This document shows positions 54,001 through 62,360 of a DNA stretch of 64,000 bases, one piece after another (positions within the stretch are counted from its first letter, which is position 1; every line of letters starts with the position of its first letter). Origin of the DNA: Candidatus Kuenenia stuttgartensis. Lineage in GTDB: Bacteria > Planctomycetota > Planctomycetia > Isosphaerales > Isosphaeraceae. The notes below the pieces were generated by a model. The model saw nothing but the letters and a program-made list of their open reading frames with translations. It was not told the DNA's origin and searched no databases. The DNA lies in assembly GCA_945865635.1 (NCBI GenBank), contig CAMBEP010000021.1, positions 1 to 64,000 of the forward strand, in the 5' to 3' direction. A program made the translations under genes and the position numbers.

Positions 54001-55458
54001 AAACTTGGCAATCTGGCCAGACGGATCAAAAAATCGCCTCAGATTGAAGCCCATTTCAAGGAAGATGTTGATCATCGCAAAGTGCGGGCTTTTGTGGGTG
54101 GGCGAGTTCACACTGTGGATGGGCCAACCATTTCGGGGGGGGTGGTTATTGTCAATGGAAATACAATCCAGGCGGTTGGAGGGCCTGAAACGAAGGTTCC
54201 CAATGGTGCGGAGATCGTTGATCTCAAAGGATTTGATTTGTGGCCAGGAATGATCGATTCGGGGAGCAAAGTTGGCTTGTTTGAGGTTGGCAGTTTGAGA
54301 GAAACGCAGGATGTGAGCGACTCCGCCACATTTCAGCCGGAACTGACAACATCATCGGCCCTGAATGCCGCGAGCGAGCTGATACCCGTCACGCGTGCCA
54401 ATGGAGTTTTAAGCGTATTGGCCCAACCAGCAGGTGGATTGATTTCAGGCCAGAGTAGTGTGGCAAACCTGGATGGCTGGATTGCATCGCAAATGGTGAT
54501 TAAGGACAAAGTTGCATTGCATGTGCAGATTCCGTCGTTTATTCCGCCACGAGAGCCATCGATTCGTGCGGTTGGCAGGACATTGTCAGGCTGTGCGTGC
54601 GAAGAGATGGCGACGAGCCAGGACCATTCCCATGAGGCCATGGCCGATGAACCTAGCCCCGGGGGGCCAGGCGATGCCGAGCGCAATCAGGCCCGGACAC
54701 GGCGGAGGCAGCGTCTGGAAGAGCTTGCAGATCAATTTAAGATGGCGATTCGCTATCAGGAAGCCAAATCGATGGCCCAGGCGGATCGGCGCAAGTTTAA
54801 GACCGACCCTCGCATGGAGTCGCTTATGCCTTATGCCAAGGGCGAAAAGCCAGTGATTTTTGAAGCCAATCACAGGTCAGAAATTCTTGATGCATTGCAA
54901 TTGACCAAGGCTTTGAATTTGAAAGCGATCATATCAGGCGGTCACGAGGCCTGGAAAGTTGCCTCGGAACTGAAATCTGCCAATGTACCAGTCCTGATCG
55001 GTGGGGTCCTGAAATTACCGACGGAATCGTTTGACCCCTATGACTCCAGCTATACCAACGCCTTGAAATTGCACTCTCAGGGTGTGAAATTTGCGATTCA
55101 GTCGGGTGGTGGTGGACCAGATGAAGCCACTGCGGCGAGAAACCTGCCCTTTGAAGCGGGCACGGCCGCTGCTTTTGGTCTGCCTGAAGAAATCGCTCTG
55201 AGAAGTGTGACATTGTCACCGGCGGAAATTCTTGGAGTTGCTGATCAGCTTGGTTCGATCACGCCCGGAAAGAAAGCCAATCTGGTTGTGAGCCGCGGCT
55301 CGATCCTTCAAGCCACCACAGTCGTAGAACTTCTGATTATCGACGGCCGGGTGATGAAACCCGAAAGCCGCCACACAAAACTTGCCGAAAAATATCGGGA
55401 GCGGCTCAAGCAGGTCAGGGCGGGCCTAGCCCCTCTGGGTGTCGGCGCCAAGAAATAA
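51010..55458 (+). CDS. Giant exported three-domain amidohydrolase
   Basis: About 1482 residues from the GTG preceded by GGAGA; the upstream ATG at 50956 would bury the leader. The signal/anchor segment is ILLGISSISLVFILSL. Three amidohydrolase-type domains (each with an IIVRKGIVESVG-like entry, a [PS]GMID or GWID turn, and a GTIEVGKDADL-like exit) occupy about 35-480, 590-1000 and 1015-1475. A Lys/Ala-rich linker (484-580) separates the first two. Only the middle one keeps the metal motif DTHSH (from residue 659), a following KIHSHCYR and SDDPE; the others read DAYTL and DSGSK. One active site flanked by two structural copies is the likely state. Confidence 0.85.
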   Translation: MIAQRILLGISSISLVFILSLTSSSVDWRPDYRPPALAIKGARIQVKPGQTIENGTIIVRKGIVESVGAADKAKIPADAFIVEGKGLTVYPGWIDAYTLNGLGAGVRSKTGSGRNLPTSEFASPFTPPDDRIGITPEFAVADSLSFGDPAAEARRKLGFTSQIVAPGGAILTGQGALAATTGQPRREVVIVPRVGLHINLRAPFEPNPASEGAPVSPSGRFRGGPQNQMQQPSGYPSALMGVVAHLRQQVLDAKHHQDLLKNAKAEGQSRVASDPSLQTILEAIEGKLPVWWQAETLDEIHRALDLSKEFGFKPVIVGGREAFKAVDRLKSEQVPVILRLNHPAKPKVPTQEEFAKKSAADRVEPLRVQQDHLDRWKKRVGTAGVLNKSGIRIAFSTDGLQRSNQFLEKIRDLIAEGLPEAAAAEILSAGGASMAHAENRLGTLEPGKYGHLVALTGGLNDSKSKVRLVAADGFLFDMDAPTVLPKEPESPSGGGSGRGPGSRDQAKSSAKEAEKKSESTKTDEGSKLANKPETKAAAKPKDAASKSPETKSAGLKPDADKAKSKGSEAKPLTAKTAEKPFVDTLTELESDRAVSLKTGGNVFIRNATVITLGKPGTLPKASILVRQGKILEIGTDLKKPDGVAEISAEGLFVIPGMIDTHSHMAIQGGVNEATLSIVPEVRVNDVVDGDDPTIYRALAGGTTSARLLHGSANTIGGQDVVIKLRPGQAGRDLILRDSRRPQGVKFALGENVTRRVGRFPVTRMGVEATIERAFQDGASYSRLWSDWKQANAKDPAKAGPSPRHDLRLEALASIVNGEMKIHSHCYRADEILMLLRTAERHNIKVQSLQHVLEGYKVAAEIAAHGASASTFSDWWAYKIEAFDAVPANAAILTEAGANAVIKSDDPELVRHLNLEAAKSVKYGGMAEEKALAMVTINAARELGLDHRLGTIEVGKDADLAIFDAHPLDTLSQCRLTLVNGEIQFQSDRNLADALKPKKLGNLARRIKKSPQIEAHFKEDVDHRKVRAFVGGRVHTVDGPTISGGVVIVNGNTIQAVGGPETKVPNGAEIVDLKGFDLWPGMIDSGSKVGLFEVGSLRETQDVSDSATFQPELTTSSALNAASELIPVTRANGVLSVLAQPAGGLISGQSSVANLDGWIASQMVIKDKVALHVQIPSFIPPREPSIRAVGRTLSGCACEEMATSQDHSHEAMADEPSPGGPGDAERNQARTRRRQRLEELADQFKMAIRYQEAKSMAQADRRKFKTDPRMESLMPYAKGEKPVIFEANHRSEILDALQLTKALNLKAIISGGHEAWKVASELKSANVPVLIGGVLKLPTESFDPYDSSYTNALKLHSQGVKFAIQSGGGGPDEATAARNLPFEAGTAAAFGLPEEIALRSVTLSPAEILGVADQLGSITPGKKANLVVSRGSILQATTVVELLIIDGRVMKPESRHTKLAEKYRERLKQVRAGLAPLGVGAKK

Positions 55459-55515
55459 GTCTCATGGTTGACGTAAATCTATACTCTTCGCGACCATTAA
55501 TGACACTTTTTGATC

Positions 55516-55712
55516 GCGACGTTGCCGGAGGCATCGCAGCCAGTAGCCGGTGGTTGAGGAGCGTTTCAGCGACAACACCACCGGACGACAACGCGGCATA
55601 AGGTCTTGCACCCCTGCCGGGGTGCCAGCAGCTTTTACCCCCATCTCATAACCGGAAGGTTTCGCTTCGCTCAACCACCGGCGACTTGCTTTGTTGCCTC
55701 CGGTATCATTCT
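55516..55712. repeat. Nested palindromic intergenic repeat
   Basis: Three concentric inverted repeats: outer GCCGGAGGCA / TGCCTCCGG(T), middle 13-bp perfect GCCGGTGGTTGAG (55546-55558) / its complement (55670-55682), and inner GCACCCC / GGGGTGC (55608-55625). The whole could fold into a large cruciform or hairpin. Intergenic palindromes with a Cys/Pro-codon-rich core (CACCCCTGCCGGGGTG) are typical of dispersed repeats in planctomycete genomes; that other copies exist is assumed, none is seen in this window. Confidence 0.6.
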
Positions 55713-55751
55713 GATACGATGTATCATGTGTGGCCGCGACTACTATAATTC

Positions 55752-55784
55752 AGAAAAAAGATGGCCTATGGGCCACTTTTTTTT
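55752..55784. terminator. Bidirectional intrinsic terminator
   Basis: Stem TGGCC / GGCCA flanked by AAAAAA on the left and TTTTTTTT on the right. On the minus strand it directly follows the stop of the membrane-protein gene; on the plus strand it can end transcripts from the amidohydrolase. Confidence 0.65.
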
Positions 55785-56124
55785 ATGGAAGTACAACTTC
55801 CAGAGCAAGACCAGTCAATGCGGAACAGGAATTAGCAAAAAGACTGAGAAACGCAGCTTTTGGGAATTTGATATTCAGGCTTTTCTGAATTGGATAGACT
55901 TCGAAGAGTACAACGCACGTTTCCACAAGCCACCATGGCCAATTCCATTGTGAATAGGCTTGATTGGCGATTGGATTTGTCAGGGCATTGATCCAGAACA
56001 GGTCGCAGAATTGGGCTTGGCCAAACAGGTCGGGCACCAATCGCCATAATACAAGCGATTCAATGCACCACGAGGCAAGGATGAGAAGGAGCCCCATGGT
56101 GAGAATCGGAATCAAATCAGGCAC
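55783..56124 (-). CDS. Small polytopic membrane protein
   Basis: 113 residues, about three membrane helices (LIPILTMGLLLILASWCIE; WLVETCVVLFEVYPI; AAFLSLFANSCSALTGLAL). The NALTNPIANQAY turn and the ...VE..VVLFE...SL.AN..S..TGL pattern give the impression of a conserved family, but I cannot name it. It follows the exported 206-residue protein by 15 bases on the same strand, so the two are probably co-expressed. Ends at an intrinsic terminator. Confidence 0.65.
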   Translation of the reverse strand: MPDLIPILTMGLLLILASWCIESLVLWRLVPDLFGQAQFCDLFWINALTNPIANQAYSQWNWPWWLVETCVVLFEVYPIQKSLNIKFPKAAFLSLFANSCSALTGLALEVVLP

Positions 56125-56139
56125 GTGTTAATTTCGGCG

Positions 56140-56760
56140 TCAGGATTTGCGGTTGCGAAATCTCAGGGAAAGCGCACCAAATGCAATCGCGGCCGAGACG
56201 GTTGCAAAAGCTTTTTGCCCCGTTGCCGTGGTTTTTAATTCCTCTCGCTTGCGAGGTTCATCATGACGGATCAGGGCAGCCTGTAATTTTCCGTCCATAA
56301 TCCGCAAGTGATAGATGGTGAGAAACTCGTCCTTATCCGATTGGTCGACAGCCTGAATCTGGCTCACAAGCTGCTCTGATTTCAGGACGCCAGCCGGTGG
56401 ATTTTCGAGAACTTTAATATCAACCAGGCCTTGGGTGTCGAGCTGGTTTCGAGGTACAGCCAACAAGAAGAACCCCGAGTTGGTCATTGGTGGGCGCTTC
56501 CGGCGGATTCCGCTGACCTGCACAATTCCCGTCTTGTTCAACTCCTCCTGCTGCTCTTTCCAGAGCGGACCGGCGGTTTCATTCAATGGATAAAAAAAGA
56601 ATTTGTATTCATTCTGGTATTCTTGAATGTTATCGAAATGAATTTTGTGAGAGACCCGCTTTGAATTGGGTCGCAACAGGTCAGCCCTGGCAGAGGATCG
56701 ACCTGTAACGATGCCAGCCACAGTTCCTGAAAGCAATATCCTGCGCGAAATGGATGTCAT
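56140..56760 (-). CDS. Exported protein with C-terminal membrane anchor, unknown function
   Basis: 206 residues. Leader with a twin-arginine-like start (SRRILLSGTVAGIVTG). A globular part contains HFDNIQEYQNEYKFFFYPL and GFFLLAVPRNQLD. The C-terminal hydrophobic helix AFATVSAAIAFGALSL ends in Arg/Lys (RFRNRKS), an arrangement like sorting or anchor tails. No family is recognised. Its partner is the small membrane protein just downstream. Confidence 0.65.
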   Translation of the reverse strand: MTSISRRILLSGTVAGIVTGRSSARADLLRPNSKRVSHKIHFDNIQEYQNEYKFFFYPLNETAGPLWKEQQEELNKTGIVQVSGIRRKRPPMTNSGFFLLAVPRNQLDTQGLVDIKVLENPPAGVLKSEQLVSQIQAVDQSDKDEFLTIYHLRIMDGKLQAALIRHDEPRKREELKTTATGQKAFATVSAAIAFGALSLRFRNRKS

Positions 56761-56815
56761 TTTCGTTGACCTTGTTCCTTTGGCTTTGCATTAAATCTGA
56801 AACCGGATTTAAATT

Positions 56816-56852
56816 TGGAAGAGGGGGGCTGAAAGTTCAGCCCTCCCCTTCC
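56816..56852 (-). terminator. Long hairpin after aspS
   Basis: A 17-bp stem with two mismatches (GGAAGGGGAGGGCTGAA and its partner) lies 12 bases past the aspS stop, followed by AAATTTAAA rather than a strict U-run. Probable terminator separating aspS from the next gene. Confidence 0.5.
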
Positions 56853-56863
56853 AGATGGTTGAG

Positions 56864-58621
56864 TCAATCGACCACGCGAACATAAAGTTCGCGAAGCTGT
56901 TTCAATTCCACTTCGCCGGGCGCGCCTGTCATCAGGTCATAGCCTCTGGCGGTTTTGGGGAATGCAATACAATCACGAATATTGGTCAGGCCTGAGAACA
57001 ACATCACCATGCGGTCGACCCCAAGAGCGATTCCACCGTGCGGTGGAGCGCCGAAGGAAAGCGCGGAGAGCAGGAATCCGAACTTTTCTTGAGCCTCTTC
57101 TGGCGACAAACCCAATAGGCTGAAGATCTTGGCCTGAATCAAAGGATCGTGGCATCGGATGGTACCGCCGCCGCATTCCTCACCATTGACTACCAGGTCA
57201 TAAGCCTGTGCCCGGACTTTGGTTGGATCCGTATCCAGGTAGTGCAGATCTTCAGGCAATGGCATGGTAAAGGGGTGGTGTTCCGCCACATATCGCTTCT
57301 CTTCGGCGTCCCAATGCAGCAGTGGGAACCGAACGACCCAGGAATAGTGATAGGTGGATGGGTCGTACAGCTTGAGTTCGGCTCCGAGACGAATCCGGAG
57401 GTTTGAAAGGGCTTGGTGAGTCACGCCCTGAGGCCCGGCCACGGCGAAGATCATATCGCCAGGCTTGGCAGAGAATCGCTCGACCATTTCTTTTTGCACA
57501 TCTTCAGGGAAGAATTTCGCGGTCGGCCCAGTCAGGCCGGCTTCTTCCACCTTCAGCCAGATCAGGCCCTTGGCACCGAATTCGGCGACATAGGCCGTCA
57601 GCCCGTCGATTTCTTTACGGCTGTATTTGGCTCCGCCCGGGGCACAGAGGCCGCGAACGCGGTCGCCGTTCTGGACTGCGATCTGGATCACCTGAAAGCT
57701 GGTCCGGGGCGCAAGGTCTGCCAGGTCCTTGATTTCCACATCAAATCGCAGGTCAGGGCGATCGACCCCATACTTCTCCATGCACTCTTGATAATCAATG
57801 CGAAGGAGTGGCAATTCAGGGGCTGATCCTGTGAATTCCTGAGCCAGATTGGCGACGAGTGGCTCCATGGAGGTCATGATGTCTTCGTCTTGAACGAACG
57901 ACATTTCCACGTCCAGCTGGGTGAATTCCGGCTGACGATTGGCCCGAAGGTCTTCGTCGCGGAAGCAGCGGGCGATCTGGAAATAGCGGTCCATGCCAGA
58001 CATCATCAAAATCTGCTTGTAAAGCTGCGGAGACTGCGGCAGGGCGTAAAAATGGCCCTTGTGCAAGCGGCTAGGGACCAGAAAATCGCGTGCCCCTTCA
58101 GGCGTCGAGCGGCCCAGAATGGGCGTTTCAAATTCGAGAAATCCTTGATCCGACAAGCTCTTACGCATGATCTGGTTCATCTTGTGCCGCATGATGAACA
58201 CTTTTTGCAGTTCAGGCCGGCGCAGGTCCAGGAAGCGGTATTTCAGGCGAAGCTCTTCATTGGCATCGCCCTTTTGGATGTCAAACGGTGGTGTGGCACT
58301 TTCGTTATAGACCTGAAGTTCGGAGACCCTCATTTCCACCTGCCCGGTGGCCAGCTTGGGGTTTTCTTTACCGGTCAGACGCTTGGCAACGGTGCCCTGA
58401 ACACCGATACAGAATTCGCTTCTGAGGTCGCGGGCGGCGGCGATCAGAGCCTCGCCCTGATCAGGCTCAAACACGACTTGCGTGATGCCGTAGCGGTCTC
58501 TGAGGTCGATAAAAACCAGTCCGCCGAAGTCGCGATAGGCGTCCACCCAGCCATTGAGAATCACGGTCTGGCCGACATTTTCGGCAGTCAATTCACCACA
58601 GTTATGCGTACGTTTGAGCAT
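56864..58621 (-). CDS. aspS: Aspartyl-tRNA synthetase (bacterial type)
   Basis: 585 residues from the ATG that begins MLKRTHNCGEL; a longer frame to 58708 adds 29 non-homologous residues. N-terminal OB anticodon-binding domain (VILNGWVDAYRDFGGLVFIDLRDR in two parts), class II core with ETPILGRSTPEGARDFLVP, the QSPQLYKQILMMSG motif, CFRDEDLRANRQPEFTQLD, the bacterial GAD insertion (about 290-420), and motif 3 GIALGVDRMVML. Whether it is discriminating or charges tRNA-Asn too cannot be told; no gatCAB is in the window. Confidence 0.97.
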   Translation of the reverse strand: MLKRTHNCGELTAENVGQTVILNGWVDAYRDFGGLVFIDLRDRYGITQVVFEPDQGEALIAAARDLRSEFCIGVQGTVAKRLTGKENPKLATGQVEMRVSELQVYNESATPPFDIQKGDANEELRLKYRFLDLRRPELQKVFIMRHKMNQIMRKSLSDQGFLEFETPILGRSTPEGARDFLVPSRLHKGHFYALPQSPQLYKQILMMSGMDRYFQIARCFRDEDLRANRQPEFTQLDVEMSFVQDEDIMTSMEPLVANLAQEFTGSAPELPLLRIDYQECMEKYGVDRPDLRFDVEIKDLADLAPRTSFQVIQIAVQNGDRVRGLCAPGGAKYSRKEIDGLTAYVAEFGAKGLIWLKVEEAGLTGPTAKFFPEDVQKEMVERFSAKPGDMIFAVAGPQGVTHQALSNLRIRLGAELKLYDPSTYHYSWVVRFPLLHWDAEEKRYVAEHHPFTMPLPEDLHYLDTDPTKVRAQAYDLVVNGEECGGGTIRCHDPLIQAKIFSLLGLSPEEAQEKFGFLLSALSFGAPPHGGIALGVDRMVMLFSGLTNIRDCIAFPKTARGYDLMTGAPGEVELKQLRELYVRVVD

Positions 58622-58848
58622 GAGCCACTCGTAAAATCCGGCCAGTGGGCCGAAACCAATCGGGAGGTAAGCATTCAGGTGGGCCAACGGATGCACCCAC
58701 CCTAACATATCTCAATCCAAGATATGAAGATGCACCTAAGCTATCGCTTTTGCGGTTTTTTCTCAAGTCAGGAGTCGGCCAATCCCTGAGAATCCGGCTC
58801 TACCCTGATTCTAGTCCGCTCTGGTTAGTCAAGAGCCTGCCACGCAGT

Positions 58849-59796
58849 TTATCGCCAGTTGAGCAACTGGGTCACCCCATGGGCTGCGTGCTTGGGATCA
58901 AGCGACGAGAGAGTGACTTCCGCACCACCTTGAATTGGCACAAACTTTGTCCAGCCAATTGGTTGCACCGGGTTATGCGGATAACCGACTGCGGGAATAT
59001 TGATCAGCTTAAGCCCTTCATGCTGCCCTTGTGGATTCCAGACATGCGTGTGCCCGAAGACGACAGCTTTCACCTGAAGGCTTGGCAAAATGGCGTCGTA
59101 AAGCCGTTTTGTGTCTGACAGTGCCTTGTCCGTCTTCAAGTCAGGATTGTGGTGTACGTACACAATCGTAGGCGTATCCGTCTGGTTTGAAAGCGTTTGC
59201 GCCAGCCATTGGGCTTGGTCCGCACCGATGGCACCCGGGGTGAAATTTGGTCTCTGGAGCGAGTCCAGAATCAGGAACCGAAGCCCGGCAATGGTCAGGT
59301 CTGATGTATGATGGTTTTCGATTGCAGTCACACGACCGGACTTGATCAAATCGGAATCGCCCAGAATCTCGCGGAAATTCTCACGATTGTCATGGTTGCC
59401 CAAGGCCAGATGAATTGGGATACCTACGGAGCTTAGGGGGGCGAGCAATTTCATGAGCTGAACGTAATCACCTTTCTGGCCGTCGGCAAGAGCCAGATCG
59501 CCGTCGATCAGAACGGCTTTGGGGGGAATGGCTTCCGCCAGAATCTGACGGACGGTTTTCTTGAGATTCTCCGTCATGTTCAGGTTGTGATTGGTTTTTG
59601 AGGGGTCGGCAGCAATGTGGGTATCGGATACGAAGGCAATCCATGATTGCCCTTGAGCTGCTGCTTGAGTGCCGGGGGGCCTGAACTGGCCCGCTGCCAT
59701 CAGTCCCAGTGCCGACAACGACCGCTTCAGCCATGAGCGGCGGCTGTAACCCTGATATGCAACAGAAGCGTTTGTGGGAATCATGCTGAAGGGCAT
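58849..59796 (-). CDS. Tat-exported metallophosphoesterase
   Basis: About 315 residues from the ATG at 59796 (frame open to 59865). Twin-arginine leader SRRSWLKRSLSALGLMAAG. Calcineurin-like metal motifs in order: SDTH, DGDLAL, LGNHDN, VHHNPD and GHTHVW. Binuclear metal enzymes of this type hydrolyse phosphodiesters or monoesters, including cyclic nucleotides; the substrate is not deducible. It stands alone, divergent from the membrane protein at 59973. Confidence 0.88.
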   Translation of the reverse strand: MPFSMIPTNASVAYQGYSRRSWLKRSLSALGLMAAGQFRPPGTQAAAQGQSWIAFVSDTHIAADPSKTNHNLNMTENLKKTVRQILAEAIPPKAVLIDGDLALADGQKGDYVQLMKLLAPLSSVGIPIHLALGNHDNRENFREILGDSDLIKSGRVTAIENHHTSDLTIAGLRFLILDSLQRPNFTPGAIGADQAQWLAQTLSNQTDTPTIVYVHHNPDLKTDKALSDTKRLYDAILPSLQVKAVVFGHTHVWNPQGQHEGLKLINIPAVGYPHNPVQPIGWTKFVPIQGGAEVTLSSLDPKHAAHGVTQLLNWR

Positions 59797-59972
59797 TGCG
59801 CACAGACCTTTCAAATGGAATCGGCTGGAAATCGGCCATGAGGATGGATTAAAACGCCGAGTCATACTATAACTAACCTGATCGCTTGGTGCGTATCAAC
59901 TAGCGATGAAATTTGCGTGAATTTTGGTGGAAACGCTCAGAGCCCAATTCATGGATATCCAGTCAGGCAATC

Positions 59973-61040
59973 ATGAGATTTGATCCGTTGAAAGCTCTGG
60001 AAGACGCGGAACTGATGCCGCCTGGGCGTTATCCCGGCAGTTTGAGTCAGGCAGAGGCCACTCGTTTATGCAAGGATTTGCTGACGCGCCGGGGCTGGCT
60101 TGTGGATTTTCAAACCATCCGGGTTCGATACGCCACAGACCTGATGAACATGGCCTGCCTGACATTTTTCTGGATACTCATTGGTGCCCTGCACTTTGGG
60201 GGGCTCTTGGAATTGTATTGGTTTTGCTTGTGCTCCATAACGATCATGATTCTTCACGAACAGGAGTTTTTCCGGCGATGGGTCAGCGTCAAAGCCACAG
60301 CCGGAGAGATCACGGCCACGCTTGAAGGCCCGGCTCAGGAGACTCCTTTTTTTGACGTTTATGTGAGCCTGAAGAGCCAGAAACCGATTCGACAAAGGCG
60401 CTGGCAGTTCTACATCTCACCGGCTGTGCGCCTGGTTGGCCTGCAATTTCTTGTGTGGTCAGCCAATCTATGGATTTACCCATCGGGCTTGCAAGAGCGA
60501 TTGGTTGGCATCATCTGGTGTGGAAACCTTGGTATTTTTGTCTGTTTTTTGTATCGACTTCTGAAAATTTATCGGGAGGAGCAAAATGGCAAGATATGGC
60601 CTGAGAACCGCGAGTCCATAGGTTTCGTGCTAGAACTGGCGCGTGCCTGGGCCATGAAGCCCTCTTCAAGTGTGCGTCTGCGTCTGCATTTCAAAGCCTG
60701 TCAAAATGGTGAGGATCAGAGCCCTCAGTCAGAACCATCGGGAAGTTTGATGGCATCCGGCGATGCCAGGGGTTTCTCCGGGATGTCTCAATTATGGGTT
60801 TGCCAGCCAGGGAATTTGCCAAAATTAGGAATTTCGGAATTGGCAGGCACCTGCTTGCTGAGTTCCGTCTGCACCGACTTGCGGATCCCGTTCGATGATC
60901 AGAGTTCCCTGAATTCCAAGGCTTTCAGCGAGATTGGAGGAATGCTTGAGGATGGCCGGTCTGAGGTCGATCCGCAATCCATGATCTGGATGGCACAGGT
61001 GTTGCACCAGTCGGCCCTGCGTTGGGCGAAGTCTTTATGA
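59973..61040 (+). CDS. Membrane protein of unknown function
   Basis: 355 residues from the ATG starting MRFDPLKALEDAEL; an upstream start at 59913 is possible. Four hydrophobic segments in two pairs (ACLTFFWILIGALHFGG / LYWFCLCSITIMIL, and VRLVGLQFLVWSANLWIY / LVGIIWCGNLGIFVCFLY). A soluble C-terminal domain of about 170 residues follows. No catalytic motif or family is recognised. The strands and lengths suggest a transporter-associated or polysaccharide-related protein, but this is not supported by motifs. Confidence 0.65.
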   Translation: MRFDPLKALEDAELMPPGRYPGSLSQAEATRLCKDLLTRRGWLVDFQTIRVRYATDLMNMACLTFFWILIGALHFGGLLELYWFCLCSITIMILHEQEFFRRWVSVKATAGEITATLEGPAQETPFFDVYVSLKSQKPIRQRRWQFYISPAVRLVGLQFLVWSANLWIYPSGLQERLVGIIWCGNLGIFVCFLYRLLKIYREEQNGKIWPENRESIGFVLELARAWAMKPSSSVRLRLHFKACQNGEDQSPQSEPSGSLMASGDARGFSGMSQLWVCQPGNLPKLGISELAGTCLLSSVCTDLRIPFDDQSSLNSKAFSEIGGMLEDGRSEVDPQSMIWMAQVLHQSALRWAKSL

Positions 61041-61144
61041 TTTATAGACATGCAGTTTTTGCCACGGCCAGCAAAGCAATGACGGTGGTGCTGGGCGGGG
61101 GCGTGTTTAGGAGGCGTTCTGCAAGCTTTCCGTTGACAAACGCG

Positions 61145-61174
61145 TTGACGGTCTTGTCCGATTGTGATTATTAT
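61145..61174 (+). promoter_or_regulatory. Candidate promoter for the TPR-like gene
   Basis: TTGACG (61145-61150) and TATTAT (61169-61174) with an 18-base spacer, about 113 bases before the ATG. Consensus match only. Confidence 0.4.
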
Positions 61175-61287
61175 AGAGAATTAATATGGCGATGGTTCGG
61201 TGCGAAAGCCCGCTTGCCGGGATTCTTCGAACCGAACCAGACAGCTCAGATCCTGATTGATAAAACAAAAAAGAGAACCAGCCAGCG

Positions 61288-62262
61288 ATGAACGCGCCGG
61301 AAAAAAAGCCAGCCAATCCTCCGGAACATCTTCATGAACACGCGATCGAAACGCACATGCACAACCCGGATGCCGATCGAACGGCTCTGGAGCGTTGGGT
61401 TCGTCACAAGCTGACTGGAGGCCCGGTTGCGTGGGGTCCATGGCTTGGCGGATTCCTGCTAGTGATCGTGGCCATTGCTTTTCTGAGTCAGGGCGGATCG
61501 GATGGCAAAGCCGGGGAAGGGGCTTGGACGAAGCTTTTAACGGCGCAATCGGCCGTTGAATACGTACAGATTGCCGACGATGCCAACACGGGTTCGGGGG
61601 CGGCCTGGGCGAGTCTTCTGGCCGCGAATCAGTATTACAACCAGGCCATCAATAGCTTGCTTGTGAGCCGCGAGACGGTTGAGCTGAACCTTGGTAAAGC
61701 CAAGGATGCCTACGAAAAAACCATTGCCCGCGCCACGGGTGTGAATGATTCGGATCTGGCGAACCACGCCCAATTGGGTCTGGCACGCACGCTTGAGATG
61801 CAAGGCAAGCTGACAGAAGCCATTGAAGGCTATCAGAAAGTGGCGACCGCTGCCGCCAGCAACCCGATTGGCAAAAAAGCTGCCGGATATGCTGAAGCCC
61901 TCCAAAAGCCTGATGCCAAAGCATTTTATCAGGCACTGGCCACTTACAAACCACAGCCCCCTGTGAACGGTCTGGGCTCGGGTCTAGGTGGTGCTGGTTT
62001 GGGATCAGGCCTGGGATCGGGACTTGATTTACCGCCAAACCATCCTTCGCTGGACGGCCCGACGATCAACACATCGCTTCCGGCCCTGCCGAATCCTGGC
62101 GACCTGTTGAAAGATCTGGCCCCACCACCGGCATTATCCAAGCCCGCCGCATCGCCATCGAGCGATTCCCTGAAGGATCTGGCTCCACCACCGGCCACCA
62201 AGTCGGCCACTCCGGCTGTGGAACAACCAAAACAGCCCATTACGGGCGAAAAGCCCAAATAA
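61288..62262 (+). CDS. Membrane-anchored TPR-like protein (YfgM-like topology)
   Basis: 324 residues: a His-containing cytoplasmic N-terminus, one helix (WLGGFLLVIVAIAFL), then a periplasmic helical-repeat region with QYYNQAINSLL..KAKDAYEKTI and LANHAQLGLARTLEMQGKL..AIEGYQKV, which read as TPR motifs. A low-complexity Gly-Leu-Ser region (GLGSGLGGAGLGSGLG) and a Pro-rich tail with two LKDLAPPPA repeats follow. The topology resembles YfgM-type periplasmic chaperone-network proteins; the function is inferred. Followed by the pseudouridine synthase. Confidence 0.75.
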   Translation: MNAPEKKPANPPEHLHEHAIETHMHNPDADRTALERWVRHKLTGGPVAWGPWLGGFLLVIVAIAFLSQGGSDGKAGEGAWTKLLTAQSAVEYVQIADDANTGSGAAWASLLAANQYYNQAINSLLVSRETVELNLGKAKDAYEKTIARATGVNDSDLANHAQLGLARTLEMQGKLTEAIEGYQKVATAAASNPIGKKAAGYAEALQKPDAKAFYQALATYKPQPPVNGLGSGLGGAGLGSGLGSGLDLPPNHPSLDGPTINTSLPALPNPGDLLKDLAPPPALSKPAASPSSDSLKDLAPPPATKSATPAVEQPKQPITGEKPK

Positions 62263-62360
62263 TTCGGCACGCGGATCATTACCAAATCCATTGGGAATCG
62301 GGTCACACCAAAGTGGTTCGATTCCTTTGCTTTTACTGAGGAACTGAGGTCCGAAAAAAA

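Noticed and set aside
61966..62033. Short Gly-Leu-Ser codon repeats that look like a tandem array
   Set aside because: These are low-complexity coding repeats within the TPR-like protein, not a CRISPR array: no constant repeat with unique spacers.
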